Below, piece after piece: positions 18,398 through 27,470 of a stretch of DNA of 35,979 nucleotides (position 1 is its first letter; each line of letters opens with the position of its first letter). This stretch comes from JAEUSG01 sp964590225. Lineage in GTDB: Bacteria > Fibrobacterota > OXYB2-FULL-49-7 > JAEUSG01. A program made the position numbers and the translations under genes. The stretch covers positions 1 through 35,979 of the forward strand of contig CAZPWS010000032.1 in the NCBI GenBank assembly GCA_964590225.1. The letters run 5' to 3'. The notes beneath the pieces were generated by a model. The model saw nothing but the letters and a program-made list of their open reading frames with translations. It had not been told where the DNA came from and made no database searches.

Positions 18398-21300
18398 CGC
18401 CTTTCTTCTTTGCGCTTACCTTCCCATAGTCGCACCTAAGACATCTTTTTGATTGTCTCTGCGCTACGGATTCGTTCCAAGACTGCTCCACTTCATCGAA
18501 ATTGTGCTTCCGTTTGGCAACATCAAGGAGCCTCATCGGCTCCCGTTGATAAGGTGCAGGGTCGGAATCAGGATCATAGTTTGTGTTTACTGTAACCTCA
18601 TCTCGCCAAAAAGCATGACATTCACCAGTAAGGTATTCGTCAATACCAGCAGCAGCTTTCTCTCCTTCGGCAATGGCGCTCACAACAGACGAAGGACCGG
18701 TAACCGCATCTCCACCAGCAAAGATCCATTCTTCATCTGTCTGTTTCGATACCGAATCTGCCACGATATACTTTTTCCCTGCCACCTTGATGGTGGAACC
18801 TTTTGTCAGTTGCTCTGCATCAAGATTTTGTCCCACAGCAACAATAACCTGATCGGCTTTAATGTCAAACAGATCGCTTTCATTTGCCGTCGGACGGCGT
18901 CTGCCTGTGTGATCGAACTCTCCAAGTTTCATCCGCACACATTTAAGGGATTCTACCTTACCGGTGGAGCCTTTACGAATTTCTATCGGATGAGTGAGTG
19001 GAAGGATTTTTACCCCTTCAACAATTGCCTCCTCAATTTCTTCGGCATAGGCAGGCATCTCATTCTGGCTTCTCCGATAAACAATAGTAACAACTTTGGC
19101 ACCAAGCCTAAGTGCGCTTCGGGCAGCGTCAATTGCTGCATTACCACCGCCTACTACAACAACGCTTTCGCCAACTGGAACCGAACCCTTAATATTATAC
19201 TGCCGCAGGAAATGGAGGGAATCTACAACACCCTCTGCATCTTCGCCATCGACACCAAGTCTTACGCTACCTGGAGTACCAACCGCAACAAAGAGCGCTT
19301 CGTACCCCTCATTTTTGAGAGAGTCGAATGTAAAATCTTTACCAAGCGCCCTGTTTGTCTCGATTTTTACTCCCATATTTTCAATCATACGAATCTCTTT
19401 CGCAAGCGTTTCTCGTGGTAACCTGTACGACGGTATTGTTTGGACAAGCATGCCTCCAGGCCGCTCTTCTTTTTCAAAAATTACCGGTTTATAGCCGAGA
19501 CGGGCGAGAAAAAAGGCGCAAGATAATCCAGCCGGTCCCGCACCAACAATGGCGACTTTTCTTGATGCATTTTCAGGATTAATTCGTATTTCCGGAAGCT
19601 GAATCTCCTTTTCCTGATCCGCCATAAACCTCTTTACACCGCGAACCGACACTGCCGTGTCAAGATTAGATCTGCGGCACTTGTCCTCGCATGTATGGAA
19701 ACAGACGCGTGCACATACCGCAGCAAACGGATTTCTGTTTCTGTGAAGCTGCAGGGCTTCGTTGTAGCGTCCTTCGCCGGTAAGTGATACAAAGCCGGGA
19801 ATATCAACAGCAGCAGGACAGGCACTCTGACATGGGGCACGGACAAGTTCCGGACAAACTCCAGCTTCGCAGTGCTTATCCCTGATGTGCTGTTCATACT
19901 CATCGCGAAAATAACGGATTGTGGCGAGAACAGGGTTTGGAGCTGTCTGGCCAAGCCCACATAGTGAAGTATCCTTAATTTGTTCACCCATTTCGATCAG
20001 AGTTTCTATATCCCCCTCTTTGCCTTCACCTCTACAGATTCTTTCAAGTATTTCCAGCATCCGCTTTGTTCCTACGCGACATGGTACGCACTTTCCGCAC
20101 GACTCTTCCTGCACGAATTCAAGGAAAAATCTCGCAACATCAACCATACAGGAATCGTCATCCATAACTATGAGTCCACCGGAACCCATTATGGCACCAA
20201 GCTGATTCAAGGAGTCGTAGTCAAGAGGTACATTCAAATGCTGTTTTGGTATGCACCCTCCCGATGGCCCTCCTATTTGAGCGGCTTTGAAGTTTTTTCC
20301 ATTTTTAATTCCACCCCCGATGTCGTATATGAGTTCTCCAAGCGTTGTTCCTATCGGAACCTCAACAAGGCCGCTGTTTTTAACTGCTCCTGCAAGCGCA
20401 AAAACCTTGGTCCCTTTACTTTTTTCTGTTCCATATGAGGCAAACCACTTAGCTGACCTGTGAATTATTGCAGGAACGCTCGCATAGGTTTCTACATTGT
20501 TAAGAACACTCGGCTTTCCCCACAACCCCTTTTGTGCAGGGAAAGGGGGACGGGGACGCGGTTCTCCACGCTTGCCTTCAATAGACGCAATTAGAGCTGT
20601 CTCTTCGCCGCAAACAAAGGCACCTGAGCCCATGCGAATTTCTAAATCGAAAGAGAAAGCTGTTCCAAAGATATTGTTGCCAAGCAAACCGGCCGCCCTT
20701 GCCTGTTCAATGGCCTTACCAAGGCGAGATACGGCGAGGGGATATTCGGCGCGGACATAAACAACACCCTTTGCCGCTCCAACCGCATACGCTCCTATGG
20801 CCATGCCTTCTATTACGCTGTGGGGATCGCCCTCAAGAACGCTTCTGTCCATAAAAGCTCCAGGATCACCTTCATCCGCGTTGCACAACATGTATTTCTC
20901 TGTGCCTTCGGCTTTTTTAGCGAGATCCCATTTCATCCATGTAGGGAAACCGGCGCCGCCTCGTCCTCTCAACCCTGAAATTTTCATTTCGTCTATGATG
21001 TTTTCAGGTTTCATTGCTGTAAGTGCTTTTGCCAAAGCCTGATAGCCATCGAGTCGGATATAGTCAGAAACATCGAGAGGATCTATTTGACCACAGTTTC
21101 GAAGGACAATCTTTACCTGATCTTTAAAAAAATCAACCGTATCGAGGGTTTTGGCTACACCGTTTCCGCTGTTTTTATGCAGAAGTCGTTCTACAGGGGT
21201 GCCTTTTTTCAGATGAGATTGTACAATTTCAGCGACATCTTCTAGCTTCAGATTTTCGTAAAATGTGTTGTCGTCCTTAATTATTATTACTGGACCGCCT

Positions 21301-21524
21301 GCACACGGACCAAGGCAGCCCGTCTCAATTACTGATACCTTTACGCCGCCCTTTTCTGATTGCGCGAGGAGTTCTTTTTTAATTTCGAGTGCTCCGCTTG
21401 CTATGCAGCTTGCTCCCGCGCAGAGAAGAATCTCTTTCGTTTCGCTCTTTTTATTCTTTTCGGCAATAGATTCTTCTCTTACTCTATTTAGATCGTTAAT
21501 GCTTTTTATTGAAATAGTTTTCAT
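18390..21524 (-). CDS. hydB: HydB/NuoF-like subunit fused to a GltD/NfnB-like flavin oxidoreductase
   Basis: 1044 aa in four parts. (a) Thioredoxin-like [2Fe-2S] domain with C35, C40, C70 and C74. (b) NuoF core binding FMN and NAD(H): GRGGAGFPTWMKW (187-199), NADEGDPGAF (215-224), SLBB region, and 4Fe-4S site ESCGKCVPCRVGT (about 474-486) plus C522. (c) At about 551-620, a Cys-rich helical domain typical of the GltD/NfnB N-terminus (CQSACP, CARVC, CEDKC). (d) FAD-binding GAGPAGLSCA (661-670) and a second dinucleotide site VVGGGNAAIDA (790-800). The usual C-terminal 2x[4Fe-4S] ferredoxin of HydB is absent, replaced by (c)-(d). The GltD part suggests a second pyridine-nucleotide site, perhaps NADPH; this is inference. 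The start overlaps the hydC stop (ATGA). Confidence 0.92.
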   Translation of the reverse strand: MKTISIKSINDLNRVREESIAEKNKKSETKEILLCAGASCIASGALEIKKELLAQSEKGGVKVSVIETGCLGPCAGGPVIIIKDDNTFYENLKLEDVAEIVQSHLKKGTPVERLLHKNSGNGVAKTLDTVDFFKDQVKIVLRNCGQIDPLDVSDYIRLDGYQALAKALTAMKPENIIDEMKISGLRGRGGAGFPTWMKWDLAKKAEGTEKYMLCNADEGDPGAFMDRSVLEGDPHSVIEGMAIGAYAVGAAKGVVYVRAEYPLAVSRLGKAIEQARAAGLLGNNIFGTAFSFDLEIRMGSGAFVCGEETALIASIEGKRGEPRPRPPFPAQKGLWGKPSVLNNVETYASVPAIIHRSAKWFASYGTEKSKGTKVFALAGAVKNSGLVEVPIGTTLGELIYDIGGGIKNGKNFKAAQIGGPSGGCIPKQHLNVPLDYDSLNQLGAIMGSGGLIVMDDDSCMVDVARFFLEFVQEESCGKCVPCRVGTKRMLEILERICRGEGKEGDIETLIEMGEQIKDTSLCGLGQTAPNPVLATIRYFRDEYEQHIRDKHCEAGVCPELVRAPCQSACPAAVDIPGFVSLTGEGRYNEALQLHRNRNPFAAVCARVCFHTCEDKCRRSNLDTAVSVRGVKRFMADQEKEIQLPEIRINPENASRKVAIVGAGPAGLSCAFFLARLGYKPVIFEKEERPGGMLVQTIPSYRLPRETLAKEIRMIENMGVKIETNRALGKDFTFDSLKNEGYEALFVAVGTPGSVRLGVDGEDAEGVVDSLHFLRQYNIKGSVPVGESVVVVGGGNAAIDAARSALRLGAKVVTIVYRRSQNEMPAYAEEIEEAIVEGVKILPLTHPIEIRKGSTGKVESLKCVRMKLGEFDHTGRRRPTANESDLFDIKADQVIVAVGQNLDAEQLTKGSTIKVAGKKYIVADSVSKQTDEEWIFAGGDAVTGPSSVVSAIAEGEKAAAGIDEYLTGECHAFWRDEVTVNTNYDPDSDPAPYQREPMRLLDVAKRKHNFDEVEQSWNESVAQRQSKRCLRCDYGKVSAKKKGDE

Positions 21525-22066
21525 TCCTGTTTTCCTTTCTTGCCTTTGTACTGGCCGAGGATTTCTTTTAGTTTCGCCGGCTTTACTCTCTGGTGAACAT
21601 CATCGTTAATCATTATGACCGGCGCAAGACCGCAGGCACCAAAACAACGCCCTACCTCAAGAGAAAACTCTCTATCTTCCGTAGTCTCACCGACCTTTAT
21701 GTTACAGAGTTTAGTGAGTGCGCTTAATACCTCTTTACCACCACGGACATAACAGGCTGTCCCAAGACATACTCTGATTACATTCTTGCCACGAGGGGTA
21801 GTGGAAAAAAAAGAGTAAAAAGAGACGACTCCACTAACTTGACTATAAGGTATGTCAAGTGCTTTTGAAACATAGAGGAGAACCTTTTTAGGTAAATAAC
21901 CTAATATTCCCTGTGCGGACTGTAAAACTGGTATCAGAGCACCATCTGTGGTTTTATAACTTTTTAGTATCAGGTCGAGTCTCTCAAAGAGCTCTTTATC
22001 ACTCATTTCATCACATCCGCTGCATTTGTCTGGTTCCGTTTTTTTTGGAGGTTTCTTTAAGCTCAC
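21521..22066 (-). CDS. hydC: HydC/NuoE-like [2Fe-2S] subunit, first set
   Basis: 181 aa thioredoxin-like NuoE family protein. The helical N-terminal domain contains the segment LIPVLQSAQGILGYLP. The [2Fe-2S] ligands are in CLGTACYVRG and CFGACGLAPV. It starts at GTG 22066, with GGAG 8 nt upstream. The N-terminal extension has an extra CSGC. It is the first gene of the minus-strand hydrogenase operon. Confidence 0.93.
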   Translation of the reverse strand: MSLKKPPKKTEPDKCSGCDEMSDKELFERLDLILKSYKTTDGALIPVLQSAQGILGYLPKKVLLYVSKALDIPYSQVSGVVSFYSFFSTTPRGKNVIRVCLGTACYVRGGKEVLSALTKLCNIKVGETTEDREFSLEVGRCFGACGLAPVIMINDDVHQRVKPAKLKEILGQYKGKKGKQE

Positions 22067-22129
22067 TTTTTGATCTCCTTCATAATTATTTTATGCTCTA
22101 AATACTCTTAAGGTTCAATCGCGGATTTA

Positions 22130-22159
22130 ATTATACAATTATTGTGAAATATATATCAA
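22130..22159 (-). promoter_or_regulatory. Candidate sigma-70 promoter of the minus-strand hydrogenase operon
   Basis: On the minus strand, TTGATA (22154-22159) and a consensus TATAAT (22130-22135) are 18 bp apart. The -10 box lies 64 nt upstream of the hydC start. Confidence 0.6.
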
Positions 22160-22300
22160 ATACTTGGTTCTCTTGTGATTTACGGGAACATTATAATTGA
22201 TGATACTAAGGAAAAATTGGCGGAAACTATAGCAAAAGCTTGATAATATTTTACTTGCAGATAGCATAGATTTAAATTATATTGTACTTACAATTCACAA
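22142..22300. promoter_or_regulatory. Rex-like half sites in the shared hydrogenase control region
   Basis: Rex, the NADH/NAD+ sensor, binds TTGTGAA-N4-TTCACAA. Here TTGTGAAATATATATCAA (22142-22159) keeps one good half and overlaps the -35/-10 spacer of the minus promoter. TTGTGATT (22173-22180) is a second half, and TTCACAA (22294-22300) sits near the expected start of the plus transcript. No full palindrome exists, so this is tentative. Confidence 0.35.
22255..22283 (+). promoter_or_regulatory. Candidate sigma-70 promoter of the plus-strand hydrogenase operon
   Basis: TTGCAG (22255-22260) and TATATT (22278-22283) are separated by 17 bp, about 38 nt before the chosen hydC start. Confidence 0.45.
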
Positions 22301-22320
22301 TAAATCAGGAGAAATGTTTT

Positions 22321-22797
22321 ATGGGTGACAAAATGCCTGAGGAGATTCAAGCCTTAGTGGATAAATGGAAGGACAAAAGTGGTAATCTGATAATGGTTCT
22401 TCACGAACTACAAAATCATCACGGTTATGTGCCTCGTGAAATGGCGCTTGAGCTATCGAAAAAACTTGACATACCGCTTGCACGAATATACGAAGTGCTC
22501 ACATTTTACAGCTATTTCAAGCTTACTGAGCCAGGTAAGCATAAAATTTCCGTTTGTATGGGTACGGCCTGCTACCTTAAAGGGGCCGGTGTGCTTCTTG
22601 ATGAACTGAAGCAGATTCTCAATGTAAAGGAAGGTAAAACAACACCAGATGGTCTATTCCATCTTGATGTTGTTCGTTGCGTCGGCTGCTGTGGACTTGC
22701 ACCGGTTGTAATGGTTGACGATAAGATTTATGGCAAAGTACAAAAATCCGAACTGACGGAAATCCTGTCCAAATATGGCAGGGAGGAGGGAAAATAA
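22321..22797 (+). CDS. hydC: HydC/NuoE-like [2Fe-2S] subunit, second set
   Basis: 158 aa NuoE-type protein. The [2Fe-2S] ligands are in CMGTACYLKG and CVGCCGLAPV. The start is ATG 22321 with AGGAGA about 8 nt upstream; an upstream TTG at 22282 overlaps the promoter and is rejected. It is the first gene of the plus-strand hydrogenase operon and is similar in layout to the divergent hydC, suggesting that both sets derive from a common ancestor. Confidence 0.93.
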   Translation: MGDKMPEEIQALVDKWKDKSGNLIMVLHELQNHHGYVPREMALELSKKLDIPLARIYEVLTFYSYFKLTEPGKHKISVCMGTACYLKGAGVLLDELKQILNVKEGKTTPDGLFHLDVVRCVGCCGLAPVVMVDDKIYGKVQKSELTEILSKYGREEGK

Positions 22798-22801
22798 AGA
22801 G

Positions 22802-23155
22802 ATGGCTAAATTTACAAAGGAGAGTCTGGGAAAAAGGAAGATCTCTGACTCAACTATTACTTCAAATTACATACGGGTTGGCATGAGTACCTGTGGAATT
22901 GCTGCCGGCGCCGATGAAGTTTACTCCACTTTTATTGAAGAGACGGAAAAGAGAAAATCCAATGTTAAAATTTTAAAATGTGGCTGTATTGGTGCCTGCT
23001 ATGCCGAACCGCTTGTTGAAGTCGCTATTGATGGAATGCCAACCATGTATTACGGAAGAGTTACCCGTGATGTGGCCATTAAAATACTCGATAAACATAT
23101 AGCCCAAAAAACAATTGTTCAGGATTTCGTCTTTGACGGAATTATCCGGAGGTAA
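22802..23155 (+). CDS. Stand-alone [2Fe-2S] thioredoxin-like ferredoxin
   Basis: 117 aa, equivalent to the N-terminal [2Fe-2S] domain of HydB. The Cys pattern is STCGIAAGAD then KCGCIGACYAEP. The start ATG 22802 follows the hydC stop by four bases; an in-frame ATG at 22775 would overlap hydC. It sits between hydC and a hydB whose own N-terminal domain has lost all cysteines, so it likely supplies that cluster to the complex as a separate subunit. Confidence 0.85.
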   Translation: MAKFTKESLGKRKISDSTITSNYIRVGMSTCGIAAGADEVYSTFIEETEKRKSNVKILKCGCIGACYAEPLVEVAIDGMPTMYYGRVTRDVAIKILDKHIAQKTIVQDFVFDGIIRR

Positions 23156-23162
23156 GCTTGTT

Positions 23163-24905
23163 ATGAACAACGCCAAATATTTACTTGTCAAAGATACCGG
23201 AGCGAGCAAAAACGACGAAACAAAAGAATTTTATGCAGCCCTGTTAAATCAACTAATGGCTGTCGGACTAAGCGACAAAATACAGGTGGTCAGAGTTGCG
23301 GATATTGGTCTTTACGATAAGGGCATTGTTGTAAAAGTGCTGCCATCCGGCCATGTTTATACAAATGTGAGCAGCTCAGACATTAGCCGCCTTGTTGAGG
23401 CTATTTTTGCTGGAAAAACAATAGAAGACAAACTTCACAAAGGTGATTCCAACAAACAGATACGGGTTGTGCTTCATAACTGCGGTGTTATAAACCCAGA
23501 ATCCATCGAGGAATATCTTGATAGGGGCGGCTATTTAGGATTGCGCAATGCTCTTGGCATTAAACGGGCAGAAGTTATTGAGGAAATGAAAAAGGCTGGC
23601 CTGCGAGGACGAGGCGGGGCAGGTTTCCCTACATGGATGAAATGGAAGCTTACAGCCGATCAAATTAGCGATCAAAGATTTGTAATCTGTAACGGTGACG
23701 AAGGCGACCCTGGCGCATATATGGACAGAAGCGTTCTTGAAGGCGATCCTCATTCGGTAGTTGAAGGGCTGTCGATTGCTGCTTACGCCATAGGTGCCAC
23801 TAAGGGATATTTTTATATTCGCGCAGAGTATCCACTTGCTGTACAGAGAATAGAAAAAGCTATGGCGCAAGCTCGTGAATGTGGACTATTGGGCAACAAC
23901 ATTCTTGGAACTGATTTTTCACTCGATCTCGAAATAAGGCTTGGCGCCGGAGCCTTTGTTTGCGGTGAAGAAACCTCACTTATTGCCTCCGTTGAGGGTA
24001 AAAGAGGAACACCGCGGCCCCGGCCTCCATTTCCAAGCGTCAAGGGTTTATGGGGTAAGCCTACCTCTATCAATAATGTTGAAACTCTTGCCAATGTTCC
24101 TATTATTCTTAAAGATGGCGGAGAAAAATTCGCATCGATTGGTACCGAAAAGAGCAAAGGCACAAAAGTTTTTGCGTTGACAGGAAAGGTCTGCAACACA
24201 GGTCTTATAGAAGTTCCCATGGGCATAACTTTGAGGGAAATAGTTTATGACATTGGTGGCGGAGTACTTAACGGAAAGAGAATTAAAGCAATACAGACGG
24301 GCGGACCTTCAGGTGGCGTTATACCTCTTAACCATCTCGACACACCTGTTGATTTTGAGAATCTCGGCAAGTTAGGCTCTATTATGGGTTCTGGTGGAAT
24401 GATTGTTCTTGACGAAGACGATTGCGTTGTTGATGTGGCAAAATTCTACATGCAGTTCTGTGTTGATGAATCGTGCGGTAAATGTGCGCCATGCCGCATT
24501 GGAACCTACCAAATGAAAGATATTCTTGAACGGATTTCCGAGGGGAAGGGCGAACACGACGACATTTCCAAAATGAAAGATATGGGGCTTGCAATGCAAA
24601 AGGCATCCCTTTGCGGACTTGGACAAACTGCGGCCAATCCCGTGTTATCAACAATAAAATACTTCGAGGATGAGTATCTATCGCACATAGATAATAAGAA
24701 ATGTCCGGCAAGAAAGTGCAAAGGACTTATAACCTACACGATATTACAGGATAAGTGCAAACGATGCAGAGTTTGCGTTAAAAATTGTCCTGAAAACGCT
24801 ATCCCAGGCGACAGAGAAATCGGATACACCATCGATCAAACAAAATGTATCAAATGCGGACTCTGTTTTGAAGTGTGTAAATTTAACGCCGTAGCGGGGG
24901 AATAA
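23163..24905 (+). CDS. hydB: HydB/NuoF-like NADH-binding subunit with ferredoxin tail, second set
   Basis: 580 aa from ATG 23163 (GGAGGT 9 nt upstream); the frame is also open from TTG 23115. Domains: an N-terminal thioredoxin-like domain with no Cys in the first ~105 residues; NuoF core with GRGGAGFPTWMKW, NGDEGDPGAY and SLBB region; 4Fe-4S site ESCGKCAPCRIGT plus SLCGLGQTAANP; and a C-terminal 2x[4Fe-4S] ferredoxin (CKRCRVCVKNCP and CIKCGLCFEVC). The FMN site should exchange electrons between NAD(H) and the Fe-S chain to HydA. This is the classical HydB layout, unlike the fused copy in the divergent operon. Confidence 0.94.
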   Translation: MNNAKYLLVKDTGASKNDETKEFYAALLNQLMAVGLSDKIQVVRVADIGLYDKGIVVKVLPSGHVYTNVSSSDISRLVEAIFAGKTIEDKLHKGDSNKQIRVVLHNCGVINPESIEEYLDRGGYLGLRNALGIKRAEVIEEMKKAGLRGRGGAGFPTWMKWKLTADQISDQRFVICNGDEGDPGAYMDRSVLEGDPHSVVEGLSIAAYAIGATKGYFYIRAEYPLAVQRIEKAMAQARECGLLGNNILGTDFSLDLEIRLGAGAFVCGEETSLIASVEGKRGTPRPRPPFPSVKGLWGKPTSINNVETLANVPIILKDGGEKFASIGTEKSKGTKVFALTGKVCNTGLIEVPMGITLREIVYDIGGGVLNGKRIKAIQTGGPSGGVIPLNHLDTPVDFENLGKLGSIMGSGGMIVLDEDDCVVDVAKFYMQFCVDESCGKCAPCRIGTYQMKDILERISEGKGEHDDISKMKDMGLAMQKASLCGLGQTAANPVLSTIKYFEDEYLSHIDNKKCPARKCKGLITYTILQDKCKRCRVCVKNCPENAIPGDREIGYTIDQTKCIKCGLCFEVCKFNAVAGE

Positions 24906-24908
24906 AAA

Positions 24909-26654
24909 ATGGTTAACGCTAAAATCAACGACATATTTGTTCAGGTTGTGGAAGGTACAACCATAATGGAAGCTGCGCGACAGGTACAGATTCGTATCCC
25001 AACGCTATGCAAACATCCCGATCTCCCTGCCACTGCGGCCTGCGGCATCTGTGTTGTGCGCATAAAGGGAACAGCAAAGATGCTTAGAGCCTGCTGCACC
25101 CCTATCGAAGAAAATATGGACATAATTACCCACGACCCGGAGATTGTTTCGATACGACGAACAGTACTGGAACTAATTCTTTCTGCCCACCCAAACGATT
25201 GTCTGAAGTGTGGCAGAAACGGTACTTGTGAACTCCAGCGAATGGCAGCCGATTTTGGAATCAGAGAGGAGCGCTTCGCAAAACACCTTCAGGAGGTTCC
25301 AAGAGACAACTCAACAAAAGCAGTTGTGCTCGAACCGGAAAAATGCATTAAGTGCGGCCGCTGCATCGATGTTTGTCAACAAGTTCAGGATGTTTGGGCA
25401 TTATCCTTCCTTCATAGAGGGTTTGACACGCGAATGGCGCCGGCTGGAGATATTAAGCTTGCCGATTCGCCATGCGTAAAGTGTGGACAATGTTCCGCGC
25501 ATTGCCCAACTGGAGCAATTTTTGAAGAAGATGAGGTTTCATCGGTATGGAAAGTATTGCAGGATTCCGATCAGTACGCTGTCGCCCAGATAGCACCAGC
25601 CGTCAGAGTCGCTCTTGGCGAAGCCTTTGGTTATGAAGCAGGGACCATTGTTACCCAAAAAATATATGCACTGTTACGAAGACTTGGCTTCAAGGCGGTC
25701 TTTGATACCAACTTTTCCGCCGATGTTACAATCATGGAAGAAGCTGCCGAGTTTGTCGAAAGATTCACCAAAAAGAGCGGCCCACTACCGCTCATTACGA
25801 GTTGTTGCCCTGCATGGGTTGATTTTATGGAGAAATTCCACACCGATATGATTGACCATTTCTCTTCCTGCAAGTCGCCACACGAAATTTTGGGAGTACT
25901 CGCAAAAACATATTACGCGAATAAAATGAATGTCGATCCATCAAAAATGGTCATGGTCTCCGTTATGCCTTGTACCGCGAAGAAATATGAAATTACAAGG
26001 ACAGATGAGATGTTTGCCTCCGGCCACCAGGATGTTGATATCGTACTCACAACAAGGGAGTTGGCGCGCATGATAAAACAGGCTGGTATTGACTTTACAC
26101 AATTACCTGATGAGGATCCGGACTCCGTTCTTGGTGACTACACGGGAGCAGGTACGGTATTTGGTGCAACCGGTGGCGTAATGGAAGCAGCATTAAGAAC
26201 AGCCTCATTTTTTATAACAGGGAAAAATCCAAAAGATGTTGACATTATAGCAACACGCGGGCTTGATGGTGTTAAGGAGTTTGAGGTTAATGTCGCCGGA
26301 AATATCATTCGGATTGCCGTTGCTCATGGATTAGCAAATGTTGAACAGGTAATTGAAAAAGTACGCGAAGCCAAGTCGCTTGGTAAAGAACTCCCTTACC
26401 ACTTTATTGAAGTAATGGCTTGTCCTGGTGGGTGCGTAGGCGGCGGCGGCCAGCCATACGGAGTAACAGACGAATTCCGTCTTAAACGGGCAGATGGAAT
26501 ATATCTGGATGATAAGCAGCAGAAGTTCCGTTGTTCACACGAGAATCCTCATGTGAAATCGCTTTATGGTGAGTTTCTTGGTAAACCTCTTAGCCATAAA
26601 AGCCACGAGCTTCTGCATACAAAATACAAACCAAGACCGCTATACAGGAGATAA
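24909..26654 (+). CDS. hydA: [FeFe]-hydrogenase catalytic subunit HydA, second set
   Basis: 581 aa. N-terminal [2Fe-2S] ligands are C34, C45, C48 and C62 (C63 adjacent). The His-Cys3 cluster is near 94-107, and two [4Fe-4S] motifs lie at about 146-156 and 189-199. The H-cluster motifs are canonical: TSCCPAW (297-303), MPCTAKK and EVMACPGGCVGGG. It should catalyse reversible proton reduction to H2 within the HydABC-type complex. It starts three bases after the hydB stop codon. Confidence 0.95.
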   Translation: MVNAKINDIFVQVVEGTTIMEAARQVQIRIPTLCKHPDLPATAACGICVVRIKGTAKMLRACCTPIEENMDIITHDPEIVSIRRTVLELILSAHPNDCLKCGRNGTCELQRMAADFGIREERFAKHLQEVPRDNSTKAVVLEPEKCIKCGRCIDVCQQVQDVWALSFLHRGFDTRMAPAGDIKLADSPCVKCGQCSAHCPTGAIFEEDEVSSVWKVLQDSDQYAVAQIAPAVRVALGEAFGYEAGTIVTQKIYALLRRLGFKAVFDTNFSADVTIMEEAAEFVERFTKKSGPLPLITSCCPAWVDFMEKFHTDMIDHFSSCKSPHEILGVLAKTYYANKMNVDPSKMVMVSVMPCTAKKYEITRTDEMFASGHQDVDIVLTTRELARMIKQAGIDFTQLPDEDPDSVLGDYTGAGTVFGATGGVMEAALRTASFFITGKNPKDVDIIATRGLDGVKEFEVNVAGNIIRIAVAHGLANVEQVIEKVREAKSLGKELPYHFIEVMACPGGCVGGGGQPYGVTDEFRLKRADGIYLDDKQQKFRCSHENPHVKSLYGEFLGKPLSHKSHELLHTKYKPRPLYRR

Positions 26655-26655
26655 C

Positions 26656-27435
26656 ATGGCGTTAGTGGAGTGCCGTTTTTTTTCCGAAACCCTCTCTTTA
26701 TCAACATCGATGACTGTTGTTCTGCCATTAGGTGCCGGAGAAGGTGTGCATGGCAGGGCGGATACAAAAGGAAAGCTGTCAGTGCTTTGGCTTTTGCATG
26801 GCTTATCGGGTGACCACACTACCTGGGTTAGGCGGACATCAATTGAGCGCTATGCTGAAAAATGGGGCATCGCCGTAGTAATGCCGGAGGTAGCCCGCAG
26901 TTACTATGCAGATATGGCAAACGGCTTAAAATACTGGTCGTTTATTAGTGAGGAACTTCCGGCAATTGCACGCTCTTTATTCCCGCTTTCAACCGAAAGA
27001 GAGCGTAATTTTGTTGCAGGTTTATCGATGGGGGGATACGGCGCATATAAACTTGCCTTTTCTTTTCCCGACAGATACGCTGCCGCTGCCAGTTTATCCG
27101 GTGCCTTAGACCCATTTAGCTTTCTCTCCTCTGTAAAACATGAACCGGGTAGAAAAACTGATATTCGTTGTATGTTCGGCAGGTTAGAAAATATTCCTGG
27201 TTCGTTGAATGACCTTTATTTCCTTGTTAAGAGACTAAAAAAGCGCGGCGGCAACTTCCCTGCCCTATTTCAATGTTGCGGTACCGAGGACTTTTTATAC
27301 AAGGACAATATACGGTTCAGGGATTTTCTTAACAAAAACAAGGTAAAGGTAACTTACCAAGAGTCGAAGGGTAGCCATGAGTGGGGATTTTGGGATGAAA
27401 ATATACAGTCCGTCCTTCGATGGTTACCCTTGTGA
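26656..27435 (+). CDS. Alpha/beta-hydrolase esterase (EstA/esterase D family)
   Basis: 259 aa. The start ATG 26656 has AGGAG 5 nt upstream and comes one base after the hydA stop. The oxyanion segment LLHGLSGDHTTW, nucleophile GLSMGGYGA, acid CGTEDF and catalytic His in SKGSHEW are all visible. No signal peptide is seen, so it is probably cytoplasmic. The family covers acetyl/short-chain esterases and S-formylglutathione hydrolases; the substrate cannot be told. Spacing suggests co-transcription with the hydrogenase genes, though no functional link is obvious. Confidence 0.88.
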   Translation: MALVECRFFSETLSLSTSMTVVLPLGAGEGVHGRADTKGKLSVLWLLHGLSGDHTTWVRRTSIERYAEKWGIAVVMPEVARSYYADMANGLKYWSFISEELPAIARSLFPLSTERERNFVAGLSMGGYGAYKLAFSFPDRYAAAASLSGALDPFSFLSSVKHEPGRKTDIRCMFGRLENIPGSLNDLYFLVKRLKKRGGNFPALFQCCGTEDFLYKDNIRFRDFLNKNKVKVTYQESKGSHEWGFWDENIQSVLRWLPL

Positions 27436-27470
27436 CTGGATTCTCTTACAGGTAAAAGTACAGCTCCAGG

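Noticed and set aside
18453..19421. 322-aa plus-strand open frame
   Set aside because: It is antisense to the fused hydB gene, with no recognisable motif or ribosome-binding site.
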